The notes under the pieces were generated by a model, which ran no database searches, was not told where the DNA came from, and saw nothing but the letters and a program-made list of their open reading frames with translations. From assembly GCF_003610805.1 (NCBI RefSeq), contig NZ_RAPF01000001.1, positions 186,001 to 250,000 on the forward strand: 64,000 bases of DNA. The letters are read 5' to 3'. Positions 8,303 through 16,844 of the stretch are shown here, one piece after another. Each line of letters opens with the position of its first letter. Position 1 is the stretch's first letter. Position numbers and translations under genes: made by a program. The DNA is from Altericroceibacterium spongiae. Lineage in GTDB: Bacteria > Pseudomonadota > Alphaproteobacteria > Sphingomonadales > Sphingomonadaceae.

Positions 8303-8344
8303 TGCTTGTACCGCTGCGCGGCGCGCCGCGCAGCGGTACAAGCA
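8303..8344 (-). terminator. Perfect 42-bp palindrome after the O-demethylase gene
   Basis: Each arm is 21 bp (8303-8323 and 8324-8344) with no spacer and no mismatch; one arm reads TGCTTGTACCGCTGCGCGGC plus G. It starts one base beyond the stop codon of the minus-strand gene. As RNA it would form a very stable GC-rich hairpin, so a 3' stabiliser or terminator is likely, although no T-run follows. A DNA site for a dimeric protein is also possible. Confidence 0.65.
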
Positions 8345-8345
8345 A

Positions 8346-9722
8346 TTACGCGTTACCGGGGCGATAGCCCTGAGCCTGCTGTGAATAGGGCCATGGTTTG
8401 ATAAGGGCACGCACTTCTTTTTGTACATGGGGTTCGACGCCCGGCTTCTTGCTGCCGCCGTCAGGTTCACCCCTGATTACCGTGACTTCTTTTTCCAGGT
8501 CTGCAGAGGCTTCGTCGATCATCGCAAGCGAGATCCACTGATTGCCCATGGACAGGAAGCATGGATAGGTCGAAAGCCCCGAAAGCTGACCGTTTATCAT
8601 CACGGAATCGTAAGGATGGGCGGCATAATGAGCGTTGGGTGCTTCCATATATTTGCCGGGTGCATCGTTTAGAAGAATGCTCCGCTCGATTTCCAGTACG
8701 TCTTCGGCTTTCCATTCGAGTGTCACTTTCTTGCGATGCGGCTGGTCGGCCAGCGTCTCAAGAGCTTCCTTGCCGATGAAATCGTGATTGAAGTCGATCA
8801 GCCGTCCGTAATCGATATCCCATGGTGTGAGATAATAATCCTCGATATTTTTCGAGACGAAACTGCCGCCAATCGATCCGTTCGCTTCAAAACCGTCGGC
8901 GGGAAGCCATTCGCGATAGCCGCGCATCTTCTCATCGGTGAAGATGGCGGGAAGGGGAGAGGGGATCCAGCCCGCTTCGACAGCGCAAGTGCCATAAGCG
9001 CGGCCGCCGACCAGTTTCAGCCCGAAATCCTGCCCGACTTCCTCGATCGTGTTGCGCACTTCATCGCGCAATTCCCAAGGGCCCCAGAATTCGAGGCCGG
9101 GGGCGCCGGCGAAAGAATGTGCCAGAGCGCGAAGCGTATGCCCGGCAATGGTGATTTCGCCCATATTGAAGAATTTGGGCTTTTCCAGATTACCGCCATT
9201 GAGCTTGTCGAGCAGATCCCAGGCATTGGGGCCCTGGAGTTCGAACCGGAAAGTCTTGCGCGGCTGTTTGTTCTGAACAGAGCGCTGATCGAGTTCGTAG
9301 GAAACGTCGTAATCGCCCGTTTCGATAATGTAGCGTATCCAGTTGGCGACCGGCGGACGTCCGACAATATTGACTTTGTCATCCTCCAGACCGAACAGCA
9401 CCATGTCACCGATCACATGGCCGCTATGGCTGCAACAGATCAGCTGCTTGCCTTTGTTGCGGCCGTAATTCTTGAAAGAATTGACCCCGACTTCCGAAAG
9501 CAGGCGGATCGTGTCCGGCCCTTCGACATAAAGGTCGGTCATATGCAGCGACTGATCGAGCAGACCGACCGTCTCATGCCATGAACGCTGTTCATCGCGC
9601 CAGTTGGAGAATTGTGACTGAACGGGATATTGATAAGCCCCGACGGGTACGTCCCGGAGCCATTCTGCCGGATTACCCAGCGTGTCGATCTTTTCCTGAA
9701 GTGTTTTGAATCGGGGGGCCAT
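8346..9722 (-). CDS. LigM/DesA-like tetrahydrofolate-dependent aromatic O-demethylase
   Basis: The protein (458 residues) belongs to the GcvT-like aminomethyltransferase fold. It resembles, from memory, the O-demethylases LigM (vanillate and 3-O-methylgallate) and DesA (syringate) of Sphingobium sp. SYK-6. Shared-type blocks are QFSNWRDEQ, SGHVIGDMVLFG, LQGPNAWDLLDKL, FAGAPGLEFWG, AGWIPSPLPAIFT, YREWLPADGFEA and GGSFVSKNIEDYY. These enzymes transfer the methyl of a methoxy-aromatic to tetrahydrofolate in the cytoplasm. No folate genes (metF, ligH) or ring-cleavage genes adjoin it, so the substrate is open. A MarR gene lies divergently upstream with a strong inverted repeat between them, and a perfect palindrome follows the stop codon. 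Confidence 0.82.
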   Translation of the reverse strand: MAPRFKTLQEKIDTLGNPAEWLRDVPVGAYQYPVQSQFSNWRDEQRSWHETVGLLDQSLHMTDLYVEGPDTIRLLSEVGVNSFKNYGRNKGKQLICCSHSGHVIGDMVLFGLEDDKVNIVGRPPVANWIRYIIETGDYDVSYELDQRSVQNKQPRKTFRFELQGPNAWDLLDKLNGGNLEKPKFFNMGEITIAGHTLRALAHSFAGAPGLEFWGPWELRDEVRNTIEEVGQDFGLKLVGGRAYGTCAVEAGWIPSPLPAIFTDEKMRGYREWLPADGFEANGSIGGSFVSKNIEDYYLTPWDIDYGRLIDFNHDFIGKEALETLADQPHRKKVTLEWKAEDVLEIERSILLNDAPGKYMEAPNAHYAAHPYDSVMINGQLSGLSTYPCFLSMGNQWISLAMIDEASADLEKEVTVIRGEPDGGSKKPGVEPHVQKEVRALIKPWPYSQQAQGYRPGNA

Positions 9723-9786
9723 CTATAGCTTTCCTCTCATTTATCGGTCGCTGCTCGCTCCGATGGATGAAGCAACGATCATTGAT

Positions 9787-9826
9787 CTGTCAGCACGATA
9801 TTGTAATGTCAATATCGTGCTGACAG
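9787..9826. promoter_or_regulatory. Perfect inverted repeat operator between O-demethylase and MarR genes
   Basis: The arms CTGTCAGCACGATATTG (9787-9803) and CAATATCGTGCTGACAG (9810-9826) are exact reverse complements, 17 bp each, around TAATGT. The site is 65 bp upstream of the O-demethylase start and about 125 bp upstream of the MarR start. Its length and symmetry fit a dimeric regulator. It could also fold as a hairpin in RNA, but the position in a divergent promoter favours an operator. Confidence 0.8.
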
Positions 9827-9950
9827 GCTGACATCCGGACGCGACGGACAGAGAAGATGGCCCGGTGCCCGCCTTGTCACCACAGGCGCATGCAGTATGA
9901 TAGGAATTGCAACAGTTTACCTTACAATTCTCTCGTTGGACCGCCTGATA

Positions 9951-10433
9951 ATGAGCCATTGCGACAGGCAGCTTGAGCTGTCGAAATTCCTGCCCTTTTA
10001 TATCAGCGCCATAGCAGGGCGATGGAATGCCGTGTCTTCCAAGGTCTATCGTTCGCATTTCAATCTGGGGATCGGTGACTGGCGTGTGCTGGCTGCCCTC
10101 GCTGCTCTCGGTTCCGCAACATCGCATCAGATCTTTCATCTGACCAATATGGATATCGGGGCGGTCAGCCGTTCGATGAGAAAGCTCAATGAAAGAGGGC
10201 TGGTGGAGCGCGTTGCCGGTCGCTTCCCCGGCCATAGCAAACCCTGCCGTTTAACCCCGGCAGGGCAGGATATATATTCCGAAGTCGAAGCGGTGGCTTT
10301 GGAAAATGAAAGGCTGCTGACCCGGTCCATTAGCGATGAAGACAGGGATGCGCTGCTGGCGATCCTGTCTCGCATCTATGCCAGTCTGGATGCGTTTGAG
10401 AATGATCGTCGCAATATGGATGACCCTGCCTGA
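9951..10433 (+). CDS. MarR-family transcriptional regulator, likely controller of the O-demethylase gene
   Basis: The product is 160 residues from the ATG at 9951; the frame stays open to an ATG at 9897, which would add 18 hydrophobic residues unlike the family, so the shorter form is preferred although neither start has a strong ribosome-binding site. Winged-helix landmarks are LGIGDWRVLAALAALG, ATSHQIFHLTNMDIGAVSRS, MRKLNERGLVERV and a wing ending PCRLTPAGQ. In SYK-6 a MarR-type protein, DesR, controls vanillate and syringate O-demethylation genes, and the divergent layout here is analogous. Binding to the repeat at 9787-9826 and release by a methoxy-aromatic acid is inference. Confidence 0.82.
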   Translation: MSHCDRQLELSKFLPFYISAIAGRWNAVSSKVYRSHFNLGIGDWRVLAALAALGSATSHQIFHLTNMDIGAVSRSMRKLNERGLVERVAGRFPGHSKPCRLTPAGQDIYSEVEAVALENERLLTRSISDEDRDALLAILSRIYASLDAFENDRRNMDDPA

Positions 10434-10566
10434 TCTTCGGCATCGTTCCGGCGAAACCCGCTTCTCAATCGCTCAAACGACATATGGCTGACAGTATTTC
10501 TGGTTTAAATTTGTAGGACGATTTGGGGCGTGCTAGAGCTTGACCCGGCTGACTTGGAGAGGCGCC

Positions 10567-11106
10567 ATGGTCAAGAGAGCGGCGAAAACGTCGTCCTGGA
10601 CAAATTTCAATACTGACCGGCTTTGCGGCCTGCGGACTCGTCTTACGGCCTATTTCCGGCGTAGTGGGTACGACCCGTTCGATGCAGAAGATCTGACGCA
10701 GGATGTTTTCCTGAAAATGACGAATGTCGTCGCTGTCCGCGAACAGTTGCAGGACGGATATGTCTTCACGATTGCGCGCAATCTGCAACGGGATGAGCGT
10801 CGTCGTGCCCGCGTGCGGCTCAGATACGATAGTTCTGTCGAGAGTGATGGCGACCTTCTGACCTCCGGCGGAAGTGATGCTCCCGATGCCGAGCGCGTTC
10901 TTATAGGTAAGGAGGAGGCCGGATTGCTGATCGATGGCCTCAGTGAACTGCCTGAACGTACCCGCCGGATTTTTCTGCTCTACAGGCTGGAGGGGTATGC
11001 TCAGCGAGACATAGCGCAAAAGCTCGGCATTTCGGTCAGTGCCGTGGAAAAAAATGTTGCCAGAGCGATGTTGCATCTTCTGAAAAAGGTGGATCGGGAG
11101 AAATGA
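10567..11106 (+). CDS. ECF RNA polymerase sigma factor, FecI-like
   Basis: This is a 179-residue ECF sigma factor. Region 2 is seen as YDPFDAEDLTQDVFLKM and VFTIARNLQRDERRRARVR, and region 4 as LPERTRRIFLLYRLEGYAQRD followed by IAQKLGISVSAVEKNVARAM. ATG 10567 is chosen because GGAGAGG lies 5 bp upstream; the TTG at 10540 is less likely. Its stop overlaps the FecR gene start by 4 bp, and a TonB receptor follows. In FecIR systems the receptor signals through FecR to free the sigma factor, which then transcribes the receptor gene. Confidence 0.9.
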   Translation: MVKRAAKTSSWTNFNTDRLCGLRTRLTAYFRRSGYDPFDAEDLTQDVFLKMTNVVAVREQLQDGYVFTIARNLQRDERRRARVRLRYDSSVESDGDLLTSGGSDAPDAERVLIGKEEAGLLIDGLSELPERTRRIFLLYRLEGYAQRDIAQKLGISVSAVEKNVARAMLHLLKKVDREK

Positions 11107-12113
11107 GCCAGCAATCAGAGAGTTTGCGAGAGGCTGAGCGCGAAGAGGGGGCCCGCCTGTTTCTCCGGGCAAGGGAAACCGGAAGCGATCGGGATTGTCG
11201 GGAGCTGGAGCAATGGGTTGCCGAAGATCCTGAACGGCGCATGCTTCTTCGTGATCTGGACTATATCTGGGATGGCGTAGGTTCGCTCGAAAATGAACCG
11301 CAGGTCATGCAATGGCGTGACGATATCGAGAGTGTGTCCGGCAGCGGGCGCGGACGAACATATCTTGCACTGGCGGCTAGTTTGTTGCTGGCAGTGGCTT
11401 TTGGTTCGGTGTCACTGCTTATGTCGCATCGGGAGGCGGAAACAGCGCAGCTAATGGCGACATCCATTGGTGAGCGGACGGAAGCAACGCTGGAGGATGG
11501 TTCGACTATCCTGCTGGATTCTGCTTCCGAAGTGGCTGTGGAATATTCGCGCGATGTTCGGCAGGTAAGGTTGTTGCGCGGTCAGGCCTGGTTTCGGGTT
11601 GCACATAACCCGGACCGCCCGTTTCAGGTTGTCGCTGACGGCGAGGAAATTCGCGCTCTGGGCACTGAATTCAATGTAGCGGTCGAACGGGCAGGGCCGA
11701 CGGTCAGTCTTATAAAAGGCCGCGTGCTGGTATCGCATCTTGAGAACCGCGAAGCGTTTTTTGGACTGCGTGATCGAACGGTGAAACTGCCCGTTGCTAC
11801 GCTGGAAGCCGGGCAGCAACTGTCCTATAATTCCGAAAGCCAGCCTCGTATTCGGACTTTCGATCCTGCAGCAGTTAGCGCCTGGAAGAAGGGGCGCATT
11901 ATATTCGAGGATTTGCCGCTCGATAAAGCGATTGCGATCGTCAATCGCTATTCGCGCCGTTCTGTCGAACTGGACCCGCAATTACCTCCCATCAGAATGA
12001 CCGGGGTGTTCAATGCCGGCGATGGTCTTGCTTTCGCCCGGACTGCCGCTACCTATCTGCCGAATGCGAGGCTGACGATTAATGAAAAGTCGATTGTCAT
12101 ACAAAAAGATTGA
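11103..12113 (+). CDS. FecR-like anti-sigma factor (transmembrane)
   Basis: The 336-residue protein has the three-part FecR layout. A cytoplasmic N-terminal domain carries LEQWVAEDPERRML (DUF4880 type). One transmembrane helix spans about residues 87-107. The periplasmic FecR domain follows, with IGERTEATLEDGSTILLDSAS, LLRGQAWFRVAHNPDRPF and IRALGTEFNVAVE. The C-terminus has an STN-like/DUF4974 segment, IIFEDLPLDKAIAIVNRYS. It holds the neighbouring sigma factor inactive and relays the receptor signal across the inner membrane. Translational coupling to the sigma gene by ATGA overlap fits a one-to-one complex. Confidence 0.92.
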   Translation: MSQQSESLREAEREEGARLFLRARETGSDRDCRELEQWVAEDPERRMLLRDLDYIWDGVGSLENEPQVMQWRDDIESVSGSGRGRTYLALAASLLLAVAFGSVSLLMSHREAETAQLMATSIGERTEATLEDGSTILLDSASEVAVEYSRDVRQVRLLRGQAWFRVAHNPDRPFQVVADGEEIRALGTEFNVAVERAGPTVSLIKGRVLVSHLENREAFFGLRDRTVKLPVATLEAGQQLSYNSESQPRIRTFDPAAVSAWKKGRIIFEDLPLDKAIAIVNRYSRRSVELDPQLPPIRMTGVFNAGDGLAFARTAATYLPNARLTINEKSIVIQKD

Positions 12114-12206
12114 TATTTTTTGCATCCGCAAGTGAGGGGATGGCGATCTCACCCGTTCTAGGGGAGGCAAGGGGCAAAAGATCCCTGCTTTTCTAGGGAG
12201 AGTGAG

Positions 12207-14957
12207 ATGAGAGGGGAAACCTTCTGTATATATGCTTGCATGGCTACGGCCAGCAATGTTTTGGCGGCGTCGCCTGCCTTGGGGCAGGAGATGGAATTCT
12301 CGATTCCGGCATCGCGATTGAGTGAAGCGCTGAAGCAGTTCGCGATTCAGTCTGGGGAACAGATATTGGTGCCCAGTGAGCTGGGAAGGAATGTTAAAAG
12401 TGCAGGTGTAGTAGGACAATTTTCTCAGGAGGAAGCCTTAAAACGTGTACTGGCGGGCACAGGATATAAGGCTGTGCGCTCCGGGTCAGGTGTCATATCC
12501 TTTCAGAAAGCCGCACCGGCACCTTCGCCAGCACCGCAATATCGCACCGCAAGCCAGCCGATGGCCCGCAATGCTGCGCCGCAGGACAGGACGACCCTTG
12601 TCGAAAAAGACACCGATCAAATCGGGGCCAACGAAATTATCGTTACCGCGCGCAAACGCGGCGAAAGCGATCTTGAAGTTCCGATCGCTATTCAGGCCTT
12701 CGACAGTGCCCAGCTGGCGCGCCGGGGCGTTCAAAGCCTGAGCGACATTGCCGCAGTCACGCCGTCGCTGGTCGTTTCGGAAAGCTTTGGCAGTCTGGGC
12801 GGAACGATGAATCTGCGCGGCGTCGGAGCCTCCTCTGTCAATGCGGCAACCGATCAGGCTGTCGCGCTCAATATCGACGGGGTGACGATCGCCACCGGTG
12901 CCGCTGCCCGTTTTGCCCAGTTCGATCTCCAGCGCGTGGAGGTTTTGCAAGGGCCGCAATCGCTCTATTTCGGTAAAAATACGACGGCTGGCATTATCTC
13001 GGTGATTTCAGCCGATCCTACCGATGAGCCTTACGCCATGTTGCGCGGAGGTTATACGTTTCAGTCGCGCGGCCTGCTTACCGAAGCAGTGCTTTCGGGG
13101 CCGGTCACTGATAATCTGGCTGCACGTCTGGCATTCTTTCGGTCGGACCAGAAAGGCTATTTTCGTAATCCTCTGGCCTCGACGACAGTTACGCCACCTC
13201 AGTCACTGATTGATCTTTATGGTCCGTTGCTGGCTCCTCGCTACTCGCGCGGGCCGGATGCTCTGAATACGGGGCTTCGGGGCACTGTGAAGTTTGAACC
13301 GACGGATGATCTGAGTATTCGCCTGAAGGCAACCTATTTCAATCAGAAAGGATCGCCGAGCAACAATAATACCCAGCTCTATTTCTGTCCTGCCGGCGTT
13401 CCTGCGCCGGGGAATCCTGGCAATGTTCCGGGTATTGGCGAATGTGAGGTGGACCATGTTCTTGGACCGACCGGTCAGAACCCGACAGCTGAAACAGCTG
13501 GCGATCTGCGTTTCTACGATGGCCAGCCCTACACGGACTCAACCCAATACCTTCTGTCAGCCGACGCCGAATATGTGCTGTCCGATAGTCTGACATTGAA
13601 TTCGGTGACCGGCTATTACGATATGGATATGCTCGATTCCACGAATTCGAGCTTTTCACCTTATCCCGCTATTGGCGGGCTCAATGAAGTCAAGCGGGAC
13701 GATTTTACGCAGGAGCTGCGTCTTACTTCCGATTTCGATTCTCCTCTCAACGGAATGATAGGGGCCTATTACCAGACCGGCGATTTTTTCATTTCAGTGC
13801 CGGTCACGCTTTTGCAGGACCCGGTTCCGATCTCGGAATATTACATCGATTCCCGCACATGGGCTGTTTTCGGTGAGTTGACATACGATCTGTTCGAGGA
13901 TGCGGTCCAGATTTCCGCCGGCGGTCGTTACACCGATGAAAAGAAAGATCTGAAGCTGTTCAGCCGGGTGCTGGATGACTTCGCGGATGATCTTCCTGCG
14001 GACACCGTTCGCACGAAGAATTTTTCCCCTGAAGTCACGCTGACCTGGCGGCCCGACCAGCGGACCAATGTCTTCCTCACCTATAAAAAAGGGACTAAAT
14101 CGGGCGGCTTCAACTCCGATACGCTCAATCTGCCGCCTTTCGATGAGGACGACATTTCCTATTCGGATGAAAAAGTCGAAGGTATCGAAGGCGGAGTTAA
14201 AAGTGTTCTTTTCGGAGGTGCGCTGCGCGTTAATCTGACAGGCTATGCCTACAAATATGACGATTTGCAGGTAGGGGTGCTCGATCCGGTAGCGGTGACT
14301 CAGCTTACCCGTAATGCTGCCAGCGCCAAGGTCCGCGGCATTCAGTTCGACGCAAATTATCAACCCACATCCATACCGGGCTTCAAACTGTCCGGCGCCG
14401 TCAATTACAGCCATGCCCGGTTCGATGATTATATCGGCCAGTGTTACACCGGCCAGACGATCGATGCGGGGTGTAATCTCGATATTAACGGTGATCCCGT
14501 GGCGCCCGGTGCAGTGGCGGTAAACCAGAGCTTTTCAGGGCATCCTCTGGTCAAAGCGCCGGACTGGACGGGCAGTCTTTCAGCCGATTACGAGTTTCCT
14601 GTCACGCAGGATACCAGTATCGGCCTGTCCGTAGCGGCATCCTACAGCAGCGAATATCATACGGTGGACACGCAGCCTGTGAATTCGCTTCAGCCTGAAT
14701 ATGTGAATCTCGACGCGCAAATCCGCCTGTTCAAAGATGATAACGGCTGGGAGCTGGCACTCATCGGCAAAAATCTGACCGACGTGCTGCGCGTGCAGCA
14801 AGGGGTCGAGGTGCCGTTTACCCCGGGGCCGGACGTCGTTGCCGGCACAGGAACAGCCGGGCCGGGGATTCCGGCCGATCTTGTCGGTTTCACGAACCCG
14901 CCATTCCAGCTGATGGTGAGGCTGACGATCGAACCATATTCCCTGTTCGGCCGCTGA
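12207..14957 (+). CDS. TonB-dependent receptor with STN signalling domain
   Basis: The protein has 916 residues. A signal peptide ends near ASPALGQ, and the STN domain follows at about residues 28-95 (FSIPASRLSEALKQFAIQSG), the part that contacts FecR in the periplasm. A Q/P/A-rich linker leads to a TonB-box-like IIVTARKR and the plug (IAAVTPSLVVSESFG, LQRVEVLQGPQSLYFGKNTT). The rest is a 22-strand barrel pattern ending PYSLFGR; the last residue is Arg rather than the usual aromatic. The layout predicts substrate-induced expression through the adjacent FecI/FecR pair. The downstream dehydrogenase genes suggest an organic substrate rather than iron, but this is inference. Confidence 0.9.
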   Translation: MRGETFCIYACMATASNVLAASPALGQEMEFSIPASRLSEALKQFAIQSGEQILVPSELGRNVKSAGVVGQFSQEEALKRVLAGTGYKAVRSGSGVISFQKAAPAPSPAPQYRTASQPMARNAAPQDRTTLVEKDTDQIGANEIIVTARKRGESDLEVPIAIQAFDSAQLARRGVQSLSDIAAVTPSLVVSESFGSLGGTMNLRGVGASSVNAATDQAVALNIDGVTIATGAAARFAQFDLQRVEVLQGPQSLYFGKNTTAGIISVISADPTDEPYAMLRGGYTFQSRGLLTEAVLSGPVTDNLAARLAFFRSDQKGYFRNPLASTTVTPPQSLIDLYGPLLAPRYSRGPDALNTGLRGTVKFEPTDDLSIRLKATYFNQKGSPSNNNTQLYFCPAGVPAPGNPGNVPGIGECEVDHVLGPTGQNPTAETAGDLRFYDGQPYTDSTQYLLSADAEYVLSDSLTLNSVTGYYDMDMLDSTNSSFSPYPAIGGLNEVKRDDFTQELRLTSDFDSPLNGMIGAYYQTGDFFISVPVTLLQDPVPISEYYIDSRTWAVFGELTYDLFEDAVQISAGGRYTDEKKDLKLFSRVLDDFADDLPADTVRTKNFSPEVTLTWRPDQRTNVFLTYKKGTKSGGFNSDTLNLPPFDEDDISYSDEKVEGIEGGVKSVLFGGALRVNLTGYAYKYDDLQVGVLDPVAVTQLTRNAASAKVRGIQFDANYQPTSIPGFKLSGAVNYSHARFDDYIGQCYTGQTIDAGCNLDINGDPVAPGAVAVNQSFSGHPLVKAPDWTGSLSADYEFPVTQDTSIGLSVAASYSSEYHTVDTQPVNSLQPEYVNLDAQIRLFKDDNGWELALIGKNLTDVLRVQQGVEVPFTPGPDVVAGTGTAGPGIPADLVGFTNPPFQLMVRLTIEPYSLFGR

Positions 14958-14996
14958 TCGTGCCGCATCATCCCGCCCTAAAGCCGCAAAGGTCCC

Positions 14997-15039
14997 GTGC
15001 CCGACCCAAGACGGGTCTCCTGGTGTCGGGATCGGGCAC
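14997..15039 (+). terminator. Hairpin after the receptor gene
   Basis: GTGCCCGA (14997-15004) pairs perfectly with TCGGGCAC (15032-15039), and the loop contains a second small stem, GACCC with GGGTC. No T-run follows, so a factor-assisted terminator or an attenuating structure is possible. It lies 34 bp upstream of the first SDR gene. Confidence 0.45.
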
Positions 15040-15072
15040 TGATCTGAAAATATATGAGGAGGAAGGCAGGAG

Positions 15073-15900
15073 ATGAATAAAGACTCTCGAGCCAGTTGCG
15101 GCCCTGTCGAGGGCCGGCTGGCAGGCAAGATTGCGCTTATCACCGGAGTGGGCAGCGGTCAGGGGCGCGAAGTTGCGTTATTATTTGCAAAGGCCGGGGC
15201 ATTGGTAATCGGCTGCGATATCAATGCCGATGGTCTGGCAGGCACGCAAGATCTGGCAAGGGATATGGGCGTCACTCTCGATCTTTCCGTGGTCGATGCG
15301 GCGGATGAGGCGAAAGTTACATCCTGGGCCGATGCAACCGCAGAACGCTATGGCGGGATAGATGTCCTCTATAATAACGGCGCCGGTGTACATTTCGCGC
15401 CGTTCGCTGACATGACGCTCGACCAGTGGCACGACACGCTGCGTATGGAGCTGGACACCGTTTTCATTCCGTCGCGGGCGGTTTGGCGGCACATGATCGC
15501 GAGGGGCGGCGGGTCGATCGTCAATATCGCATCGATAGCCGGCATGCGGGGCTCCGAAGTTATCGGAACAGCGGGGCCGGCAGCGCATGCAACCGGGAAA
15601 TCGGGCGTGATCGGTTTTACCCGCCAGCTCGCTACGGAAGGTGCGCCTCACTGGATCAGAGTAAACGCCATTTCACCGGGGCCTATCTTTACGCCGGCTG
15701 TGGAGCAGGTGGTCGCTTCCAGCCCGGAATTCCGCCGTATGTTTGATGGTATGTCGATGCTTTCCCGGTTCGGTTTCCCGATCGACGTCGCTTACACGGG
15801 ATTGTTCCTGGCATCGGATGAGTCCGCTTTCGTGACCGGTGCAAACCTGACGGTGGATGGGGGAACAACGGCCAGAACCGGTGCCTCCTTTTTACGCTGA
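15073..15900 (+). CDS. Short-chain dehydrogenase/reductase with His in place of catalytic Tyr
   Basis: This 275-residue classical SDR has the nucleotide-binding TGVGSGQG near residue 24 and a structural NNGAG at 101. The active-site region reads Ser154, then AAHATGK, so the expected Tyr-x-x-x-Lys is His172-x-x-x-Lys176. About five extra residues lie between Ser and that position compared with typical members. The C-terminus keeps FVTGANLTVDGG. Loss of the Tyr argues for altered chemistry, such as non-redox or hydrolytic activity, or for a non-catalytic role. AGGAGGAAGG immediately upstream supports the start. It is the first enzyme gene after the receptor. Confidence 0.85.
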   Translation: MNKDSRASCGPVEGRLAGKIALITGVGSGQGREVALLFAKAGALVIGCDINADGLAGTQDLARDMGVTLDLSVVDAADEAKVTSWADATAERYGGIDVLYNNGAGVHFAPFADMTLDQWHDTLRMELDTVFIPSRAVWRHMIARGGGSIVNIASIAGMRGSEVIGTAGPAAHATGKSGVIGFTRQLATEGAPHWIRVNAISPGPIFTPAVEQVVASSPEFRRMFDGMSMLSRFGFPIDVAYTGLFLASDESAFVTGANLTVDGGTTARTGASFLR

Positions 15901-15948
15901 AGCACCGCTGTCATCGGCCTGACTGAGGGTCTCGAAAGGTACGAATTT

Positions 15949-16680
15949 ATGAAGCGAATGAATGGAAAAACAGCCATTGTTACAGGTGCAGCGAAAGGCA
16001 TGGGGCTTTGCCATGCCCGGATGCTGGCCGCCGAAGGGGCGTCCGTCGCACTGACCGATATAGACAGTGAAGGCGGAGAAGCGGCCGTACGAGATATTGG
16101 CGGTGCAACGAAATTCTATCGTCACGATGTCAGCAGCGCCGAATCCTGGGACCTGCTCGTTCAGCAGGTCGAGAAGGATTTCGGGCCGGTAAGTGTTCTC
16201 GTGAACAATGCCGGCATCGGTTATCCTGTGCCCGTAGAGAAGCTCGACGAAGCGCAATATCGTCGTTTCTTCGAAATCAACGAACTGGGGTGCTTCCTCG
16301 GCATCAAGGCTGTTCTCGATTCCATGCGGAATGCCAGGAGCGGATCGATCGTCAATATTTCGTCGGCATGCGGCATTCAGGCTCTCGACGAGACAATAGC
16401 CTATACTGCAACCAAATTCGCGGTACGCGGCATGACCAAGGCTGCCGCGCTGGATCTGGCCAAATATAACATTCGCGTAAATTCGGTACATCCGGCTTTG
16501 ACACGAACGGATATGTGCCGCCCGGAAACTGTCGGCGATCTGCTCGATAGTGTTCCGCTTCGACGCATCGGCGAACCGGAAGAAGTCTCCAGCGTCGTTC
16601 TGTTCCTGGCTTCCGATGAATCATCCTACTGCACCGGTGCAGAATTCGTGGTCGATGGCGGTTTTACGGCCGGGCACTAG
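15949..16680 (+). CDS. Short-chain dehydrogenase/reductase
   Basis: The protein is 243 residues with an intact classical SDR signature: TGAAKGMG at about 12, NNAG at 86, and Ser139, Tyr152 and Lys156 (AYTATKFAV). The triad numbering coincides with that of 3-alpha/20-beta-hydroxysteroid dehydrogenase of Streptomyces, as I recall it, and GSIVNISSACG is likewise close to that subfamily. It uses NAD(P) to oxidise or reduce an alcohol/ketone. It lies 48 bp after the His-variant SDR on the same strand, so the two probably work on related intermediates. A steroid or terpenoid substrate is a guess only. Confidence 0.87.
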   Translation: MKRMNGKTAIVTGAAKGMGLCHARMLAAEGASVALTDIDSEGGEAAVRDIGGATKFYRHDVSSAESWDLLVQQVEKDFGPVSVLVNNAGIGYPVPVEKLDEAQYRRFFEINELGCFLGIKAVLDSMRNARSGSIVNISSACGIQALDETIAYTATKFAVRGMTKAAALDLAKYNIRVNSVHPALTRTDMCRPETVGDLLDSVPLRRIGEPEEVSSVVLFLASDESSYCTGAEFVVDGGFTAGH

Positions 16681-16844
16681 CCGGACCGTCTCAGGAAACC
16701 GGAAGGCCGCTTGGGCGACAGATCCGGATTTCGTCATTGACGAAGGTTTCAGCCCGATAGCGCAGACCCGATCAGCGGGCAGCACGCGCCGCCGCCGGAC
16801 GCAAAATCATCTGCAAACAGGTAAACTAAAAAGGGAGAATGCAA

